Origin: Chryseobacterium sp. G0162
Lineage (GTDB): Bacteria > Bacteroidota > Bacteroidia > Flavobacteriales > Weeksellaceae
Length of the DNA stretch: 64,000 bases
Direction: 5' to 3'
Assembly: GCF_003815715.1 (NCBI RefSeq)
Contig: NZ_CP033922.1
Location: 5,070,001 to 5,134,000, forward strand
The notes under the pieces were generated by a model that worked only from the letters and a program-made list of their open reading frames with translations, was not told the DNA's origin and did not search any database. Shown one piece after another: positions 16,455 to 26,408 of the stretch (positions within the stretch are counted from its first letter, which is position 1; the number at the start of each line of letters is the position of its first letter). The translations under genes were made by a program, and so were the position numbers.

Positions 16455-18686
16455 TTATCTTTGAGGAGTTTTGATATATAAATCTTTTTTAGGATCGACT
16501 TTCAAAGGTCCTTTAGAATAAGCTTCACTACTAAATGCACTAAAATTAAACCCTCCTGAATCCATTGGAGAATAAGATTTTCGTTGGCCAAATGGTAGTT
16601 TAAATCCTTTTGAATTATCTAACTCAGTTCTAATAACATTAATAACTTTTTTTTCATTATCTCCTTGCATACCATATATAGAGGTCGCCGAAAGTTCTCT
16701 TCCATCATCTCCAATAATGCCATCTATTAAATTATTATATTTATGACTTACCTCATGAAGAGTGGTCATTCCATATCCCATAGTTAAAGGATTAAGAGCT
16801 TCACTAGTTCCTGAAATAAAAGCATCTATTTGGTTAGTATTAATGTTTAAATCAAAATAGCTTGTAAAACCGTATTCATTTCCAATCCATTCTGCTTTAA
16901 CTGTAGGTTCACTACTAATCGATGAGCCTCTACTATTGTCAGAGTCTATACTATATACTGTTCTATGATTATCGATTGCTCCTTTTATCATATCACGAGC
17001 TGTTTTACTCCCTCCAGCATCAGAAGGTTCAGTATAACTTAATTTACCATTATCACCAATAGATAATTTAAGTCCTGTTTCTTGTTCTAAATCACTTACA
17101 ATTTTATTTTGAGTTTCAGCAGAAATATTTTTTCCAAATGTTATATCTTTATTTTGCATCCCATCTGGATCAATAAATCTCATTGGATTATTGTAAGCAT
17201 ATGCATAAGGACTCCATCTTCTTGAAGTTTCAGCCAGTGGATCTACAACTCCCCATCTTCCTAAATCAGGCATATACATTCTTGCGCCATAATCATACAT
17301 ACCAGTCTCTTGCAATTCCTTCCCGTTGTACTTATAACTATATAATCCTCCAAAATTAGAAGTCCCAAACATTCCTGAGATATGGTTGAGACCAAAAGGA
17401 TAGTAGTTGTTCGTATCTGTAATTTCCAGAACCCCTGCGCTGTCTTTGGCAAAACTTACCCGGGTATTGCCTAAGTGATCTTTATACTGGTAAATATAAC
17501 GGTTTTCTGTGAAACTGTAAAAGCCTTCTGAAGTGGGTACAAAATCCAGTTTCCATGCTGGCGGATCTCCTATATTAGGAAAAGTTTTTCCGAGATTTCC
17601 ATAAGCCTGTTCTTCAAAAGCAGATTCGGTGCGACAGGTCAGACAGATTCCTCCACCCTCCCGGTATGAGTATTGGAAGCCATCCAGATAATCGGTCATA
17701 CTGGTTCTAGCCGATCCTCTCGGAGGCCGGGTTGAATACGTTTTTCTTAGTTTGGTTCCATCTGCACGGTATAAATACATCAAGTTAGCATTAAATGGCT
17801 GCCCAATTATAGGATTTGCATTACTAATTGTGAAAGCATTGGGGAGGTTAAGGTGATTATAACCAATAGTATTCATCCCTTTATCTTTCATATTAATAAT
17901 ATTTCCATTCACATCATAATCTATTATATTATTTCCGCCTTCATACCCGGTATCATTCATTGCAGATTCTATCACCTGATTCAGGCGGTTTCCGGTATAT
18001 TTATATTCAAGGTTATCTACCAATGCAGGAGTTTGACCTGATACTGGAGTGGCTTTCCGTTGCAGGGTACTAATGTTTCCATTCAGATCATAGGTAAGAT
18101 ATTCATCAAAATTACCATTGGCAGGATTAGTGGCATTAGGTTCTGAGTAAAAGCCATTTTTTAAACGGTTCAGAGGATCATATTCATAGTTGTATCTTTT
18201 CAGAATATCTTCTGAAGAATTCTTCCAGCCGATCTCTGCAATATTTCCGTTAAACTTCCCGGGTGATTTTGCTGAAGATACAGGATTATGATATTTTATT
18301 TCATACCCAAACAATCTTCCATTTAGATTCGAAGGATCATTGATCTTAGTCATCCAACCACGGATATTGTACTTATAATCCATCTGCTGAAGCGCAGATC
18401 CTGCAGCAATGCCTCCCACTTTTTTAGATTCCAGCTGGGAAAGTTCATTATACGTATTCTGGGTAAGGATTTCCGTCGGATTAGCATCTACCTGATGTTT
18501 GTGAACCAGGAGCCTGTTCTGGTGGTCATAGTCAAAGGTTTCGGTGATGACTCTTTCTGTATCGGTTTCTAACCTCTTATGTTTGGTGATCACCGTTTGA
18601 GCTAGTCCTGCAAAATACAACTTGAGCTTTATAGGGGGAACGATAGACAACATATCTTCGCTCTCCTGGATGCGTTCCTGAAACAA
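16455..18686 (-). CDS. M4 long Rhs core duplication plus HExxH metallopeptidase tip
   Basis: A 743-aa ORF. Residues from about 24 to 507 are near-identical to the resident Rhs protein, from [14 protein letters not shown] to RFIDPDGM (about 1.4 kb). The last 235 residues are a new tip with TTLHEVSHKYNNLIDG at about 640, an HExxH zinc peptidase motif. The first 20 residues come from boundary repeat C, not from Rhs. No signal peptide, DUF6443 region or promoter is present, so it should not be exported as is. It is the best donor for tip replacement because of the long homology arm. Confidence 0.75.
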   Translation of the reverse strand: MFQERIQESEDMLSIVPPIKLKLYFAGLAQTVITKHKRLETDTERVITETFDYDHQNRLLVHKHQVDANPTEILTQNTYNELSQLESKKVGGIAAGSALQQMDYKYNIRGWMTKINDPSNLNGRLFGYEIKYHNPVSSAKSPGKFNGNIAEIGWKNSSEDILKRYNYEYDPLNRLKNGFYSEPNATNPANGNFDEYLTYDLNGNISTLQRKATPVSGQTPALVDNLEYKYTGNRLNQVIESAMNDTGYEGGNNIIDYDVNGNIINMKDKGMNTIGYNHLNLPNAFTISNANPIIGQPFNANLMYLYRADGTKLRKTYSTRPPRGSARTSMTDYLDGFQYSYREGGGICLTCRTESAFEEQAYGNLGKTFPNIGDPPAWKLDFVPTSEGFYSFTENRYIYQYKDHLGNTRVSFAKDSAGVLEITDTNNYYPFGLNHISGMFGTSNFGGLYSYKYNGKELQETGMYDYGARMYMPDLGRWGVVDPLAETSRRWSPYAYAYNNPMRFIDPDGMQNKDITFGKNISAETQNKIVSDLEQETGLKLSIGDNGKLSYTEPSDAGGSKTARDMIKGAIDNHRTVYSIDSDNSRGSSISSEPTVKAEWIGNEYGFTSYFDLNINTNQIDAFISGTSEALNPLTMGYGMTTLHEVSHKYNNLIDGIIGDDGRELSATSIYGMQGDNEKKVINVIRTELDNSKGFKLPFGQRKSYSPMDSGGFNFSAFSSEAYSKGPLKVDPKKDLYIKTPQR
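17186..18617 (-). repeat. Rhs core duplication, arm 2
   Basis: About 1.4 kb almost identical to 23600-25018. Homology stops abruptly at 18617, just after CCTGCAAAAT on the plus strand, where M4 runs into boundary repeat C. Scattered substitutions (for example IGYNHLN against IDYNHLN) show the copies are not recent assembly duplicates. Confidence 0.85.
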
Positions 18687-18699
18687 ACTAAATTACAAA
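18634..18699. repeat. Array boundary repeat, copy C
   Basis: About 66 bp, some 90% identical to copy B at 10950-11014 and related to copy A at 7561-7612. It forms the junction between the M4 core duplication and the M3 immunity terminator. Confidence 0.7.
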
Positions 18700-18708
18700 T
18701 CATTTTAT

Positions 18709-18747
18709 AAACAACCAAGCCACTCAAACAAGTGGCTCGGTTGTTTA
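18709..18747 (-). terminator. Terminator after the M3 immunity gene
   Basis: AAACAACCAAGCCACT pairs with AGTGGCTCGGTTGTTT with one mismatch, around a 5-nt loop. Confidence 0.65.
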
Positions 18748-18777
18748 TAAAAATTGTTTAGGAAAAAAATTTTAGCT

Positions 18778-19083
18778 TTATTCCCCATGAGTATATTTAA
18801 CTACCTGCATTGTTTTTATATTTACTTCTGCATAAGCAACACCTCCTATTGTTGGTTTTGGGAATGTTCCGTGAACGATCCAGATACTATCATTCTTTTT
18901 TTCAACAGCAAAAGGTTTTTGCTTTTCAACTGATTTCCCATATACTTCTATCCATTTCTTTTCTGCAATAGAAATAACTTCTTTTTTTATGTCAGTTTCA
19001 TTATTTTTTATATAACTACCTTTATTATTAGTCTTATTACAAGAAATAATAATAGTAAAAGCTAAGAATATGTAATTTTTCAT
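18778..19083 (-). CDS. M3 immunity lipoprotein, NTF2-fold-like
   Basis: A 101-aa lipoprotein (MKNYIFLAFTIIISC). The mature part has KWIEVYGKSVEKQKPF, DSIWIVHGTFP and IGGVAYAEVNIKTMQVVKY. This W..VYG / W.V.GT.P / GG layout is typical of NTF2-fold immunity proteins found beside polymorphic toxins. It starts two nt after the M3 tip stop. Confidence 0.6.
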   Translation of the reverse strand: MKNYIFLAFTIIISCNKTNNKGSYIKNNETDIKKEVISIAEKKWIEVYGKSVEKQKPFAVEKKNDSIWIVHGTFPKPTIGGVAYAEVNIKTMQVVKYTHGE

Positions 19084-19085
19084 AA

Positions 19086-19916
19086 TTAATAAATTTTTTG
19101 TGATCCACCTCTATCAATAAGTGGTATTTGTTCTCTTCTTTTTTTATCTTCTATCGATTTAAAACCAGATTTGGGAGGGTCATTAGGAATAGGAGTTAAA
19201 CTAGGAAAAGGCTTAGGTATTGGTCTATAATCTCCTGAAGAAGGATTGGGATCTACTACTGGATCTATCTTATTTTTTCGAGGACCCTCGTTATTTGGAT
19301 CACTTGGCATATCTGTTCTTAATATTTTTTCTGTGTCAGAATTTAAATCATAATACTTCAAAGATCCTTCAGGAGTAACAAGAAAAGCATCTAATTTTAA
19401 AGCTTTTGAATATCCTTTATCATCACTAGAAAAATTTTGATCATTGTAATTACCTGCACTACCATAATCATCATTTCCATGACTATGAATTCAGCCCACC
19501 GCTTTTGCTCCCTGTGGAGCTTTTTTACTCACTCCTTGTGGTACTCCATGACTTTCCCCTGTTTCAGGCATATTATATGCATAATATTTTTTACCATCAG
19601 CTTGAATTGAATAAATCAATGCTGCATATTCTCGTTTATTAATTATGGACTTTCCATTATATTGTTTTCCAAAATTTGCTGCCGCTCTTTCTCTAGTATT
19701 GAAAAGTACATATGGTTCTAATCCTTCCAATTCTCTAGCATCAACAACTCTATTTCCACTAAGCACATAAGTAGCCCATGTAGGATACTTTTCAGCAAGC
19801 GGATCAATGTTAAAAAATCTTCCCACATCCGGCATGTAATTTCTCCATTTAAATGAGTAAAAACCCGTCTCTTTCAACTCATGTTCTTGGTATTTATAGT
19901 TTCTTACTGCTAGCAA
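19086..19916 (-). pseudogene. M3 Rhs type B core plus DUF4329-like tip, interrupted by TGA
   Basis: The core NYKYQEHELKETGFYSF to DARELEGLE is the second core type. The tip has AAANFGKQYNGKSI, NKREYAALIY and, later, IHSHGNDDYG and FSSDDKGYSKALKLDAFLVT, which together match the DUF4329/JAB-like layout. An in-frame TGA at 19491-19493 sits directly before IHSHG, and the same frame then stays open to 19086. A single base change would restore it. The tail is proline rich. No start codon for the core. Confidence 0.7.
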
Positions 19917-19922
19917 GAAATA

Positions 19923-20381
19923 TCATTCTTCAACTAGTATTTTTGGAAAATCATAATAGTGTATGTAAATCGTTTGTAACTTTTCATTATGACAAATCGT
20001 TATATAATCATAGCCTTTTTTTTGTGGAATAGAAAAAGCAACTCCATCAGATAGTTTGATTTTAATTTTTCCTAAATTTTTTGAAAAATTAACAATACTT
20101 TGTCCATAATGGATTTTATTGGATTTAGGAAATTCTTTTGTATAAATATCATTAATAATAATCTTTTTATCAAAAAAACAATTATATTGAAACATTAAAA
20201 CTATCTCATCTTCTTTTTTAGGAATCATTTTCTTTGCATCAGCAATATATTCATCGATTTCACGCTTCTTTTCTAAAGTTAAACTTGCATATTTGGTGGA
20301 ATTGATAACGTCTTTTGTTTGACAAGAAACTAAACTAAACATTAGAAGAGCTGAAGAATATAATAATTTACTAATTTTCAT
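19923..20381 (-). CDS. M2 immunity-like lipoprotein
   Basis: A 152-aa lipoprotein, signal MKISKLLYSSALLMFSLVSC. No recognised domain. Its ATG directly follows the TAA of the repaired M2 tip. Predicted periplasmic protection against a metzincin-like protease. Confidence 0.6.
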   Translation of the reverse strand: MKISKLLYSSALLMFSLVSCQTKDVINSTKYASLTLEKKREIDEYIADAKKMIPKKEDEIVLMFQYNCFFDKKIIINDIYTKEFPKSNKIHYGQSIVNFSKNLGKIKIKLSDGVAFSIPQKKGYDYITICHNEKLQTIYIHYYDFPKILVEE

Positions 20382-21090
20382 TTAATTTAATTTTTGTTGT
20401 TCTTTCTCTTTTCTTTCTCTATTTTCATTAGTAATTTTAACATGAATCTTAATATCATTTGTTTGAGAAGGAGTTAGATTTGTTCCTTTAGTGTCTTGTA
20501 AAGCTTCCGTAGTATTTGCTCCTGAATTCATGAGATTTTTTGATTCTCCTTTGTATTTGAAACCTTACTTGCTTCTTCAAATATATGAGATACACCTGCT
20601 TTGTGAGTTAATTCATGAGCTAATGTTCTTGGACTATCTTTTGACACTACAGCTCCATCATATATATTGCCATCCATAATAGTTTGACCGTTCACTACAA
20701 CAATACCATCTGGGGTATTTTCGATCTTTGACTTCATTAATTCAATAGTAAATTTTGCTTTGGGATCTTCAATAATATTCACTTTCAAACCATTTTGACT
20801 CAAAATACCACCTGTATCACTTAAAAGAGTCTTGCTATAATCACGTCCTAATTTATTATCAACCCTAGCTCTCCATTCAATTGTATTTTCATTTATTAAT
20901 ACAGCTTCAAGTCCTTCTAACTCTCTTGCATCAATCACTCTGTTTTCAGAGAAATTATAATGAGATTGGTAAGCATATTTTTCAGATAAAGGATCAATGT
21001 TAAAAAATCGTCCCACATCCGGCATATAATTTCTCCATTTAAATGAGTAAAAACCCGTCTCTTGCAACTCTTGTCCTTGGTATTTATAAT
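20382..21090 (-). pseudogene. M2 Rhs type B core plus metzincin-like tip, frameshifted
   Basis: The type B core (NYKYQGQELQETGFYSF to DARELEGLE) leads into a tip with LAHELTHKAGVSH, an exact HExxHxxGxxH zinc-protease motif. The frame stops at 20528. Another frame resumes from about 20565 with GFKYKGESKNLMNSGANTTE and ends TAA at 20382, right before the immunity ATG. An NLMNSG...T.LT.. tail is usual for this kind of Rhs protease tip, so a one- or two-base indel near 20559-20566 is the simplest reading. Confidence 0.7.
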
Positions 21091-21092
21091 TA

Positions 21093-21644
21093 TTATTCTT
21101 TAGGCATCTTTATATTATACTTTTCTAAAATCTTCCTTATGATATCCTCCTCCTCCTCTGGGAATGTGGAAACCATTAAATTCATTTTTTTATCAAAAAA
21201 AAGAAACCATTGATAAGGCGTATAAGAAATATTCTCATATGGTTTTTTAAATTTAATGTTAGAAAAATTTGAAGGAGACCTTTTCTTTATAATTTTTTCT
21301 AAGAAAGTAACATCTTCACATGTTTTTCCCTGAAGTAATAAATCAAAGCCTCGGTATTTAAAATATTTCAAATTTGCAGCCTTTGGATTTACCATTATAG
21401 ATTCAATATTATCTCGTGTAATAGTAATTAAATATCCTTTTTGGTCATAGTAAAAACTTGATATATGAATAATCGAAAAATTGGGTTTAAAATTATTTTC
21501 ATTATTAATATCAATAAATGCATTAATAAAATTATCGAAATTGTATTTTTTCGAGACAGTTGGTGTTTGTGAGGATAATAATTGAAATATGAATATGAAT
21601 ATTAATATGAATATTATTGTTAACTTATTTTTTATCAGTTCCAT
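21093..21644 (-). CDS. M1 immunity-like exported protein
   Basis: A 183-aa protein from the ATG at 21644 ([20 protein letters not shown]), which overlaps the last 20 bases of the M1 tip. The N-terminal hydrophobic segment ends LLSSQTP and looks like a signal peptide without a lipobox cysteine. No known domain. The longer frame to 21773 is a shadow of the tip gene. Confidence 0.55.
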   Translation of the reverse strand: MELIKNKLTIIFILIFIFIFQLLSSQTPTVSKKYNFDNFINAFIDINNENNFKPNFSIIHISSFYYDQKGYLITITRDNIESIMVNPKAANLKYFKYRGFDLLLQGKTCEDVTFLEKIIKKRSPSNFSNIKFKKPYENISYTPYQWFLFFDKKMNLMVSTFPEEEEDIIRKILEKYNIKMPKE

Positions 21645-22542
21645 TTTTATCATATATTGTATAAGATCCATTTCTATAAACTCTAAAAACTGTATTTTGA
21701 TAAAGAGGCTCTGTCGTATTATCATAGTCATAGTGACCTGCCCAAGCAGATCTATATGTTCCAACATTCCCACCTCCCTTTAAGTAACCACTTGGCAAAG
21801 AGTTAGATGGATGATTATGATCGTGTTTAGACAATCGAAAAACATCATTTTTTGATGAAAAACTATCTATACCGAGATGCCTAGGATCAACCGGAGAAGA
21901 CCCTTTTAATCCAAACGTAGAAATTACAGATCTAGACTCTCCAGAAGATGAAATATAAGTACCATTGGTAAATTCATTAGTTCCATTTTTATACATATAT
22001 TCCGCCAGCTCTAATGCCTTACCTGAATCCTCCAATTTTAAAGTTGTCATAATTTCTGATTTTGCTCCAGTTTTAGACTCAATAATAGGTGTAGCAAGCT
22101 TTACTTCTTGTTTATTATTTTCTACATAACCCTTTTCTCCAACATCTACACCCTGAGCACCCTCTTTAAGAGTTTTCCCATCTTTTTCAAATTGATTTTC
22201 AGCATAAATAACATCTCTATCGGAGGGAGCAACATTAGTTAACTTTCCAGCATTGTCCCATTTATAAATATCCGTTCCTTGTCTTCCATCTGGATCAATA
22301 AACCTTAATGGATTATTAAATACATAATTATAAGGACTCCATCTTCTCATCTTCTCCGCCAAAGGATCCACAACACCCCATCTTCCCAGATCCGGCATAT
22401 ACATCCTTGCTCCATAATCATACATCCCGGTCTCCTGAAGCTCCTTGCCATTGTACTTGTAACTATATAACCCTCCAAAATTGGAAGTCCCAAACATTCC
22501 CGAGATATGATTTAACCCAAATGGATAATAATTGTTCGTATT
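21625..22542 (-). CDS. M1 Rhs core plus JAB-like toxin tip (silent cassette)
   Basis: Core homology starts abruptly with [20 protein letters not shown] at about 22542, after the M0 immunity stop, and ends [13 protein letters not shown]. The tip of about 220 aa carries [20 protein letters not shown], an HxHP motif with following S residues, suggesting a JAB/MPN-type metalloprotease. The PSGY element also follows HxHP in M6. The first ATG (22497) lies inside the core; there is no promoter or signal peptide. The frame is intact, so this cassette is ready for use after recombination. Confidence 0.7.
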   Translation of the reverse strand, partial: NTNNYYPFGLNHISGMFGTSNFGGLYSYKYNGKELQETGMYDYGARMYMPDLGRWGVVDPLAEKMRRWSPYNYVFNNPLRFIDPDGRQGTDIYKWDNAGKLTNVAPSDRDVIYAENQFEKDGKTLKEGAQGVDVGEKGYVENNKQEVKLATPIIESKTGAKSEIMTTLKLEDSGKALELAEYMYKNGTNEFTNGTYISSSGESRSVISTFGLKGSSPVDPRHLGIDSFSSKNDVFRLSKHDHNHPSNSLPSGYLKGGGNVGTYRSAWAGHYDYDNTTEPLYQNTVFRVYRNGSYTIYDKNGTDKK

Positions 22543-22560
22543 GAAGGGTTTATGCTTAAA

Positions 22561-22845
22561 CTATTTAAATGCTATAACTAATGCTATAATAAAAAGTATT
22601 ACATATATAAAAACAGGAATTAATGAATAGTACATTTTATCATATTCTCTTTTCATATAAAGTATTACAAAAAATAATATTGAGACAAAAATATTTCCAA
22701 ACACCAATATTGGGATGATACTAGTATGGAACTCGTAATAAAATTTTCTATTTAGATCATATTTAAAAGCAAAATGAAATATTAAATAAATGAAAACATT
22801 TATTAAAAAAAATAACAATGGAATAAATTGAATTTTATTTTTCAT
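22561..22845 (-). CDS. M0 immunity-like membrane protein
   Basis: A 94-aa protein starting MKNKIQFIPLLFFLINVFIY with three predicted membrane segments. It starts 10 nt after the stop of the complete Rhs gene and is the only immunity candidate transcribed with an expressed tip. No family recognised. Predicted to protect the cell from the resident M0 toxin at the inner membrane. Confidence 0.65.
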   Translation of the reverse strand: MKNKIQFIPLLFFLINVFIYLIFHFAFKYDLNRKFYYEFHTSIIPILVFGNIFVSILFFVILYMKREYDKMYYSLIPVFIYVILFIIALVIAFK

Positions 22846-22855
22846 TTTTTTATAT

Positions 22856-25800
22856 TTAATAACCAGTGAAATCAAATCCGCTAAAAATAGATTTTTGATC
22901 TGCAGCAGTATCTCCCATGTTTCCTCTCATTAATTCATTTAAGTTTGAACCAAATTTAACCGCATCTTTATCAAATCCATTCAAATGCATCCATCCGCCC
23001 CACATATAATTTCCTCCATCATATAAATTATACAATGTGTTAGATTTTCCAAATCTAAAATAGTCCGTCGTTTCATTTAAGGTATCTTGCCAAGGTCTTC
23101 TTCTATCGGTATTATATTCTGGATATACATAATTAGGACCTAAAGCAGATGTAGCAAAATCAGCTTTATCATAAGATTCTTTTTTAGCTATACCCAGAGC
23201 TGTAATTTTATGATTCATAGCACCATCAGAATCTCCTTCTTTTAAAGAAGCCTGTGCTTTCATATTATATCTCAATGCATCAAAACCAGCAGTTTTCATA
23301 AATTGAGCGAAGCGTCCTTTAGATATAGAATGAAATAATTGGTCACCTTTATAATATTTTCCAGGTTTTAAATTATCTTTATCAACTCCTTTTGGGTCAT
23401 TAAAAAACAATTGTTTTCCTTTTTCATCAAAAAATCGATTAGACTTATTGTTGCGTACAATATTTGTGATCTTCCCCTTGCTGTTTACCGTAATATCATC
23501 GGTTGGAGCAAAGCTATCATTTATTAAATCATTTATTGTCATAAACTGCGCTGGTTTTCTTCCATCCGGATCAATAAATCTTATTGGATTATCAAACGCA
23601 TAGCTATAAGGAGAATACCTTCTCATCTTCTCAGCCAACGGATCCACAACTCCCCATCTTCCAAGATCAGGCATATAAAATCTTGCGCCATAATCATACA
23701 TTCCCGTCTCCTGCAGCTCCTTACCATTGTACTTATAACTATATAATCCTCCAAAATTAGAAGTCCCAAACATTCCTGAGATATGGTTGAGACCAAAAGG
23801 ATAATAGTTATTCGTATCGGTAACTTCCAGAACACCTGCGCTGTCTTTGGCAAAACTTACCCGGGTATTGCCTAAGTGATCTTTATACTGGTAAATATAA
23901 CGGTTTTCTGTGAAACTGTAAAAACCTTCTGAAGTGGGTACAAAATCCAGTTTCCATACTGGCGGATCTCCTATATTAGGAAAAGTTTTTCCGAGATTTC
24001 CGTAAGCCTGTTCTTCAAAAGCAGATTCGGTACGACAGGTCAGACAGAGTCCTCCACCTTCCCGGTATGAGTATTGGAAGCCATCCAGATAATCGGTCAT
24101 ACTGGTTCTAGCCGATCCTCTCGGAGGCCTCGTTGAATACGTTTTTCTTAGTTTGGTTCCATCTGCACGGTATAAATACATTAGGTTAGCATTAAATGGC
24201 TGCCCAATTATAGGATTTGCATTACTGATTGTGAAAGCATTGGGAAGGTTAAGGTGATTATAATCAATAGTATTCATCCCTTTATCTTTCATATTAATCA
24301 TATTTCCGTTCACATCATAATCTATTATATTATTTCCGCCTTCATACCCGGTATCATTCATTGCAGATTCTATCACCTGATTCAGGCGGTTTCCGGTGTA
24401 TTTATATTCAAGGTTATCTACCAATGCAGGAGTTTGACCTGATACAGGAGTGGCTTTTCGTTGCAGGGTATTGATGTTTCCATTCAGGTCATAGGTAAGA
24501 TATTCATCAAAATTACCATTGGCAGGATTAGTGGCATTAGGTTCTGAGTAAAAGCCATTTTTTAAACGGTTCAGAGGATCATATTCATAGTTGTATCTTT
24601 TCAGAATATCTTCTGAAGAATTCTTCCAGTCGATCTCTGCAATATTTCCGTTAAACTTCCCGGGTGATTTTGCTGAAGATACAGGATTATGATATTTTAT
24701 TTCATACCCAAACAATCTTCCATTTAGATTCGAAGGATCATTGATCTTAGTCATCCAGCCACGGATATTGTACTTATAATCCATCTGCTGAAGCGCAGAT
24801 CCTGCAGCAATGCCACCCACTTTTTTAGATTCCAGCTGGGAAAGTTCATTATACATATTCTGGGTAAGGATTTCTGTGGGATTAGCATCTACCTGATGCT
24901 TATGTACCAGGAGCCTGTTCTGGTGGTCATAGTCAAAGGTTTCGGTGATGACTCTTTCTGTGTCTGTTTCCAACCTCTTATGTTTGGTGATCACCGTTTG
25001 GGCTAGTCCTGCAAAATCCAGTCTGGATTCTGTTTTGGTATAACCTCCCAAATGATTAATGGAATAGGTTCCTATCACTCTTCCTTTGGTATCATAGTAT
25101 GTATAATTCTTGGTCCAGTTGTCATCTTCAATATTCTTTACCAGACTCATCACAGGAAGTCCTTTGGTACTTTTCCCTTCCGGGGATGCCGTTTCTTTTA
25201 AAGTCTCTTCTTGCTGAATGCTTGAAGGAAATGGTGGATTAAAGCTATACCCTGGATAGGTATCATAATAATTGACACTTAAAAGCTTAAAGTTAGTTGC
25301 AGGATAAGCTTGGTTACTTGTATAGAAGACGTCCATTGCACTATTACTCCAACTGTTAACAGTTCTGATTTCGTTATTGGAACCATGTCCTTCTATTGCA
25401 GCCACCTGTTGAATTCTGCCTGGCTGGCTGTCTAATATTCCCGTATAAATTGGTCTTGAAAACTGGTCATATTTTGTAAACAGCCATTTATCTTGAGACC
25501 TTAAATTGGCATCCTGAGTAAGAACTAGCCTATCAGCCTTATCATACACCATATATTCCCAACCTTTACCAGGAAGTTTCTTTTCTACCAGTCTTCCTCT
25601 TCCGTCGTAACGGTACTGGTAGCAGAGATCATTGAGCAGTGATTCACTAATAGGTTTTTGAACCGCATTGGGAGGAATCACAAAGGCCAGCTGATCGTAT
25701 TCGTTATACACATAATAAGTATCTGCCTGCTCGGTAGAGCCCATCAGCTTTCTTACCAGCAAGGTTTGCCCTTTTCCGTTTTTGAATTCTATAGTAGGAT

Positions 25801-26404
25801 TCCCATCTTCGTCTGTCACTGTATTCTTATACAAGGTACCAGGTGCATATAAAACAGCCGGAGATAAACTTATCCCACTTTTAGTGGCTCCGTTTTCCCA
25901 AGTGGTGGTGGTAATATGTTGGTACACTTCATTGCCTATATTGGTTTCATACCCAAACTTCACAGGCTTGGCGCTCCAGTCATTCCCCACCTGGATCTGC
26001 TGCTGAAGCCTGTTCAAAGGAGAGTTTTCCAATATTTTCTCAGAAAAGATCTTTTCTGAGCCATAAGGAGAACTGCTGGCATTGGCTAAAGGATTGGGAA
26101 TAATCCCCCCATTCAAAGTTCCTGATTGAGGTACAGGAAGATAGTCTTTTACCTGTCTTCCGAACTGGTCATATTCAATGTGAGTAACCACATCCTTTCC
26201 CAAGGGAGAGGCTTTTACATTCACTACCTGTTTAGGTCTTCCCAAACCATCAAAATACTGGACGGTTTCTGAGATTTTTAAAGGGGTCGTTCCATTATAA
26301 TCAAGATAGGTCTTGGATTGGATATAGTTTTCTCCCGGAGTAGCCTGGGCATGGACTGAATGGCTTATCAGCAGCATACCTATGGGAATTATAAGTTTTT
26401 TCAT
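22856..26404 (-). CDS. Complete Rhs-repeat protein with C-terminal toxin tip (M0)
   Basis: A 1182-aa protein. Signal peptide [20 protein letters not shown]. An N-terminal DUF6443-like domain ([25 protein letters not shown]) is followed by many YD repeats to about 800. The Rhs-associated core spans [42 protein letters not shown] and [10 protein letters not shown] near residue 945. The tip of about 235 aa ends [18 protein letters not shown]...FSGFDFTGY; no catalytic motif is recognised. The Rhs shell normally encloses and delivers such tips. It lies 4 nt after the YD-repeat partner in one operon. Residues 460-945 are duplicated in M4. Confidence 0.9.
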   Translation of the reverse strand: MKKLIIPIGMLLISHSVHAQATPGENYIQSKTYLDYNGTTPLKISETVQYFDGLGRPKQVVNVKASPLGKDVVTHIEYDQFGRQVKDYLPVPQSGTLNGGIIPNPLANASSSPYGSEKIFSEKILENSPLNRLQQQIQVGNDWSAKPVKFGYETNIGNEVYQHITTTTWENGATKSGISLSPAVLYAPGTLYKNTVTDEDGNPTIEFKNGKGQTLLVRKLMGSTEQADTYYVYNEYDQLAFVIPPNAVQKPISESLLNDLCYQYRYDGRGRLVEKKLPGKGWEYMVYDKADRLVLTQDANLRSQDKWLFTKYDQFSRPIYTGILDSQPGRIQQVAAIEGHGSNNEIRTVNSWSNSAMDVFYTSNQAYPATNFKLLSVNYYDTYPGYSFNPPFPSSIQQEETLKETASPEGKSTKGLPVMSLVKNIEDDNWTKNYTYYDTKGRVIGTYSINHLGGYTKTESRLDFAGLAQTVITKHKRLETDTERVITETFDYDHQNRLLVHKHQVDANPTEILTQNMYNELSQLESKKVGGIAAGSALQQMDYKYNIRGWMTKINDPSNLNGRLFGYEIKYHNPVSSAKSPGKFNGNIAEIDWKNSSEDILKRYNYEYDPLNRLKNGFYSEPNATNPANGNFDEYLTYDLNGNINTLQRKATPVSGQTPALVDNLEYKYTGNRLNQVIESAMNDTGYEGGNNIIDYDVNGNMINMKDKGMNTIDYNHLNLPNAFTISNANPIIGQPFNANLMYLYRADGTKLRKTYSTRPPRGSARTSMTDYLDGFQYSYREGGGLCLTCRTESAFEEQAYGNLGKTFPNIGDPPVWKLDFVPTSEGFYSFTENRYIYQYKDHLGNTRVSFAKDSAGVLEVTDTNNYYPFGLNHISGMFGTSNFGGLYSYKYNGKELQETGMYDYGARFYMPDLGRWGVVDPLAEKMRRYSPYSYAFDNPIRFIDPDGRKPAQFMTINDLINDSFAPTDDITVNSKGKITNIVRNNKSNRFFDEKGKQLFFNDPKGVDKDNLKPGKYYKGDQLFHSISKGRFAQFMKTAGFDALRYNMKAQASLKEGDSDGAMNHKITALGIAKKESYDKADFATSALGPNYVYPEYNTDRRRPWQDTLNETTDYFRFGKSNTLYNLYDGGNYMWGGWMHLNGFDKDAVKFGSNLNELMRGNMGDTAADQKSIFSGFDFTGY
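23600..25018 (-). repeat. Rhs core duplication, arm 1
   Basis: The part of the complete Rhs gene that is near-identical to 17186-18617. Recombination between the arms would place the M4 tip behind the full Rhs N-terminus and delete about 6.4 kb containing M0-M3. Confidence 0.85.
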
Positions 26405-26408
26405 CGTC

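Noticed and set aside
22856..23560. Naming the M0 tip as a known toxin class
   Set aside because: No catalytic motif could be defended by eye; resemblance to Ntox44-like tips is too weak.
7642..26404. CRISPR array as an explanation for the repeated units
   Set aside because: The repeats are long coding core segments of variable length with genes between them, not short direct repeats with spacers.
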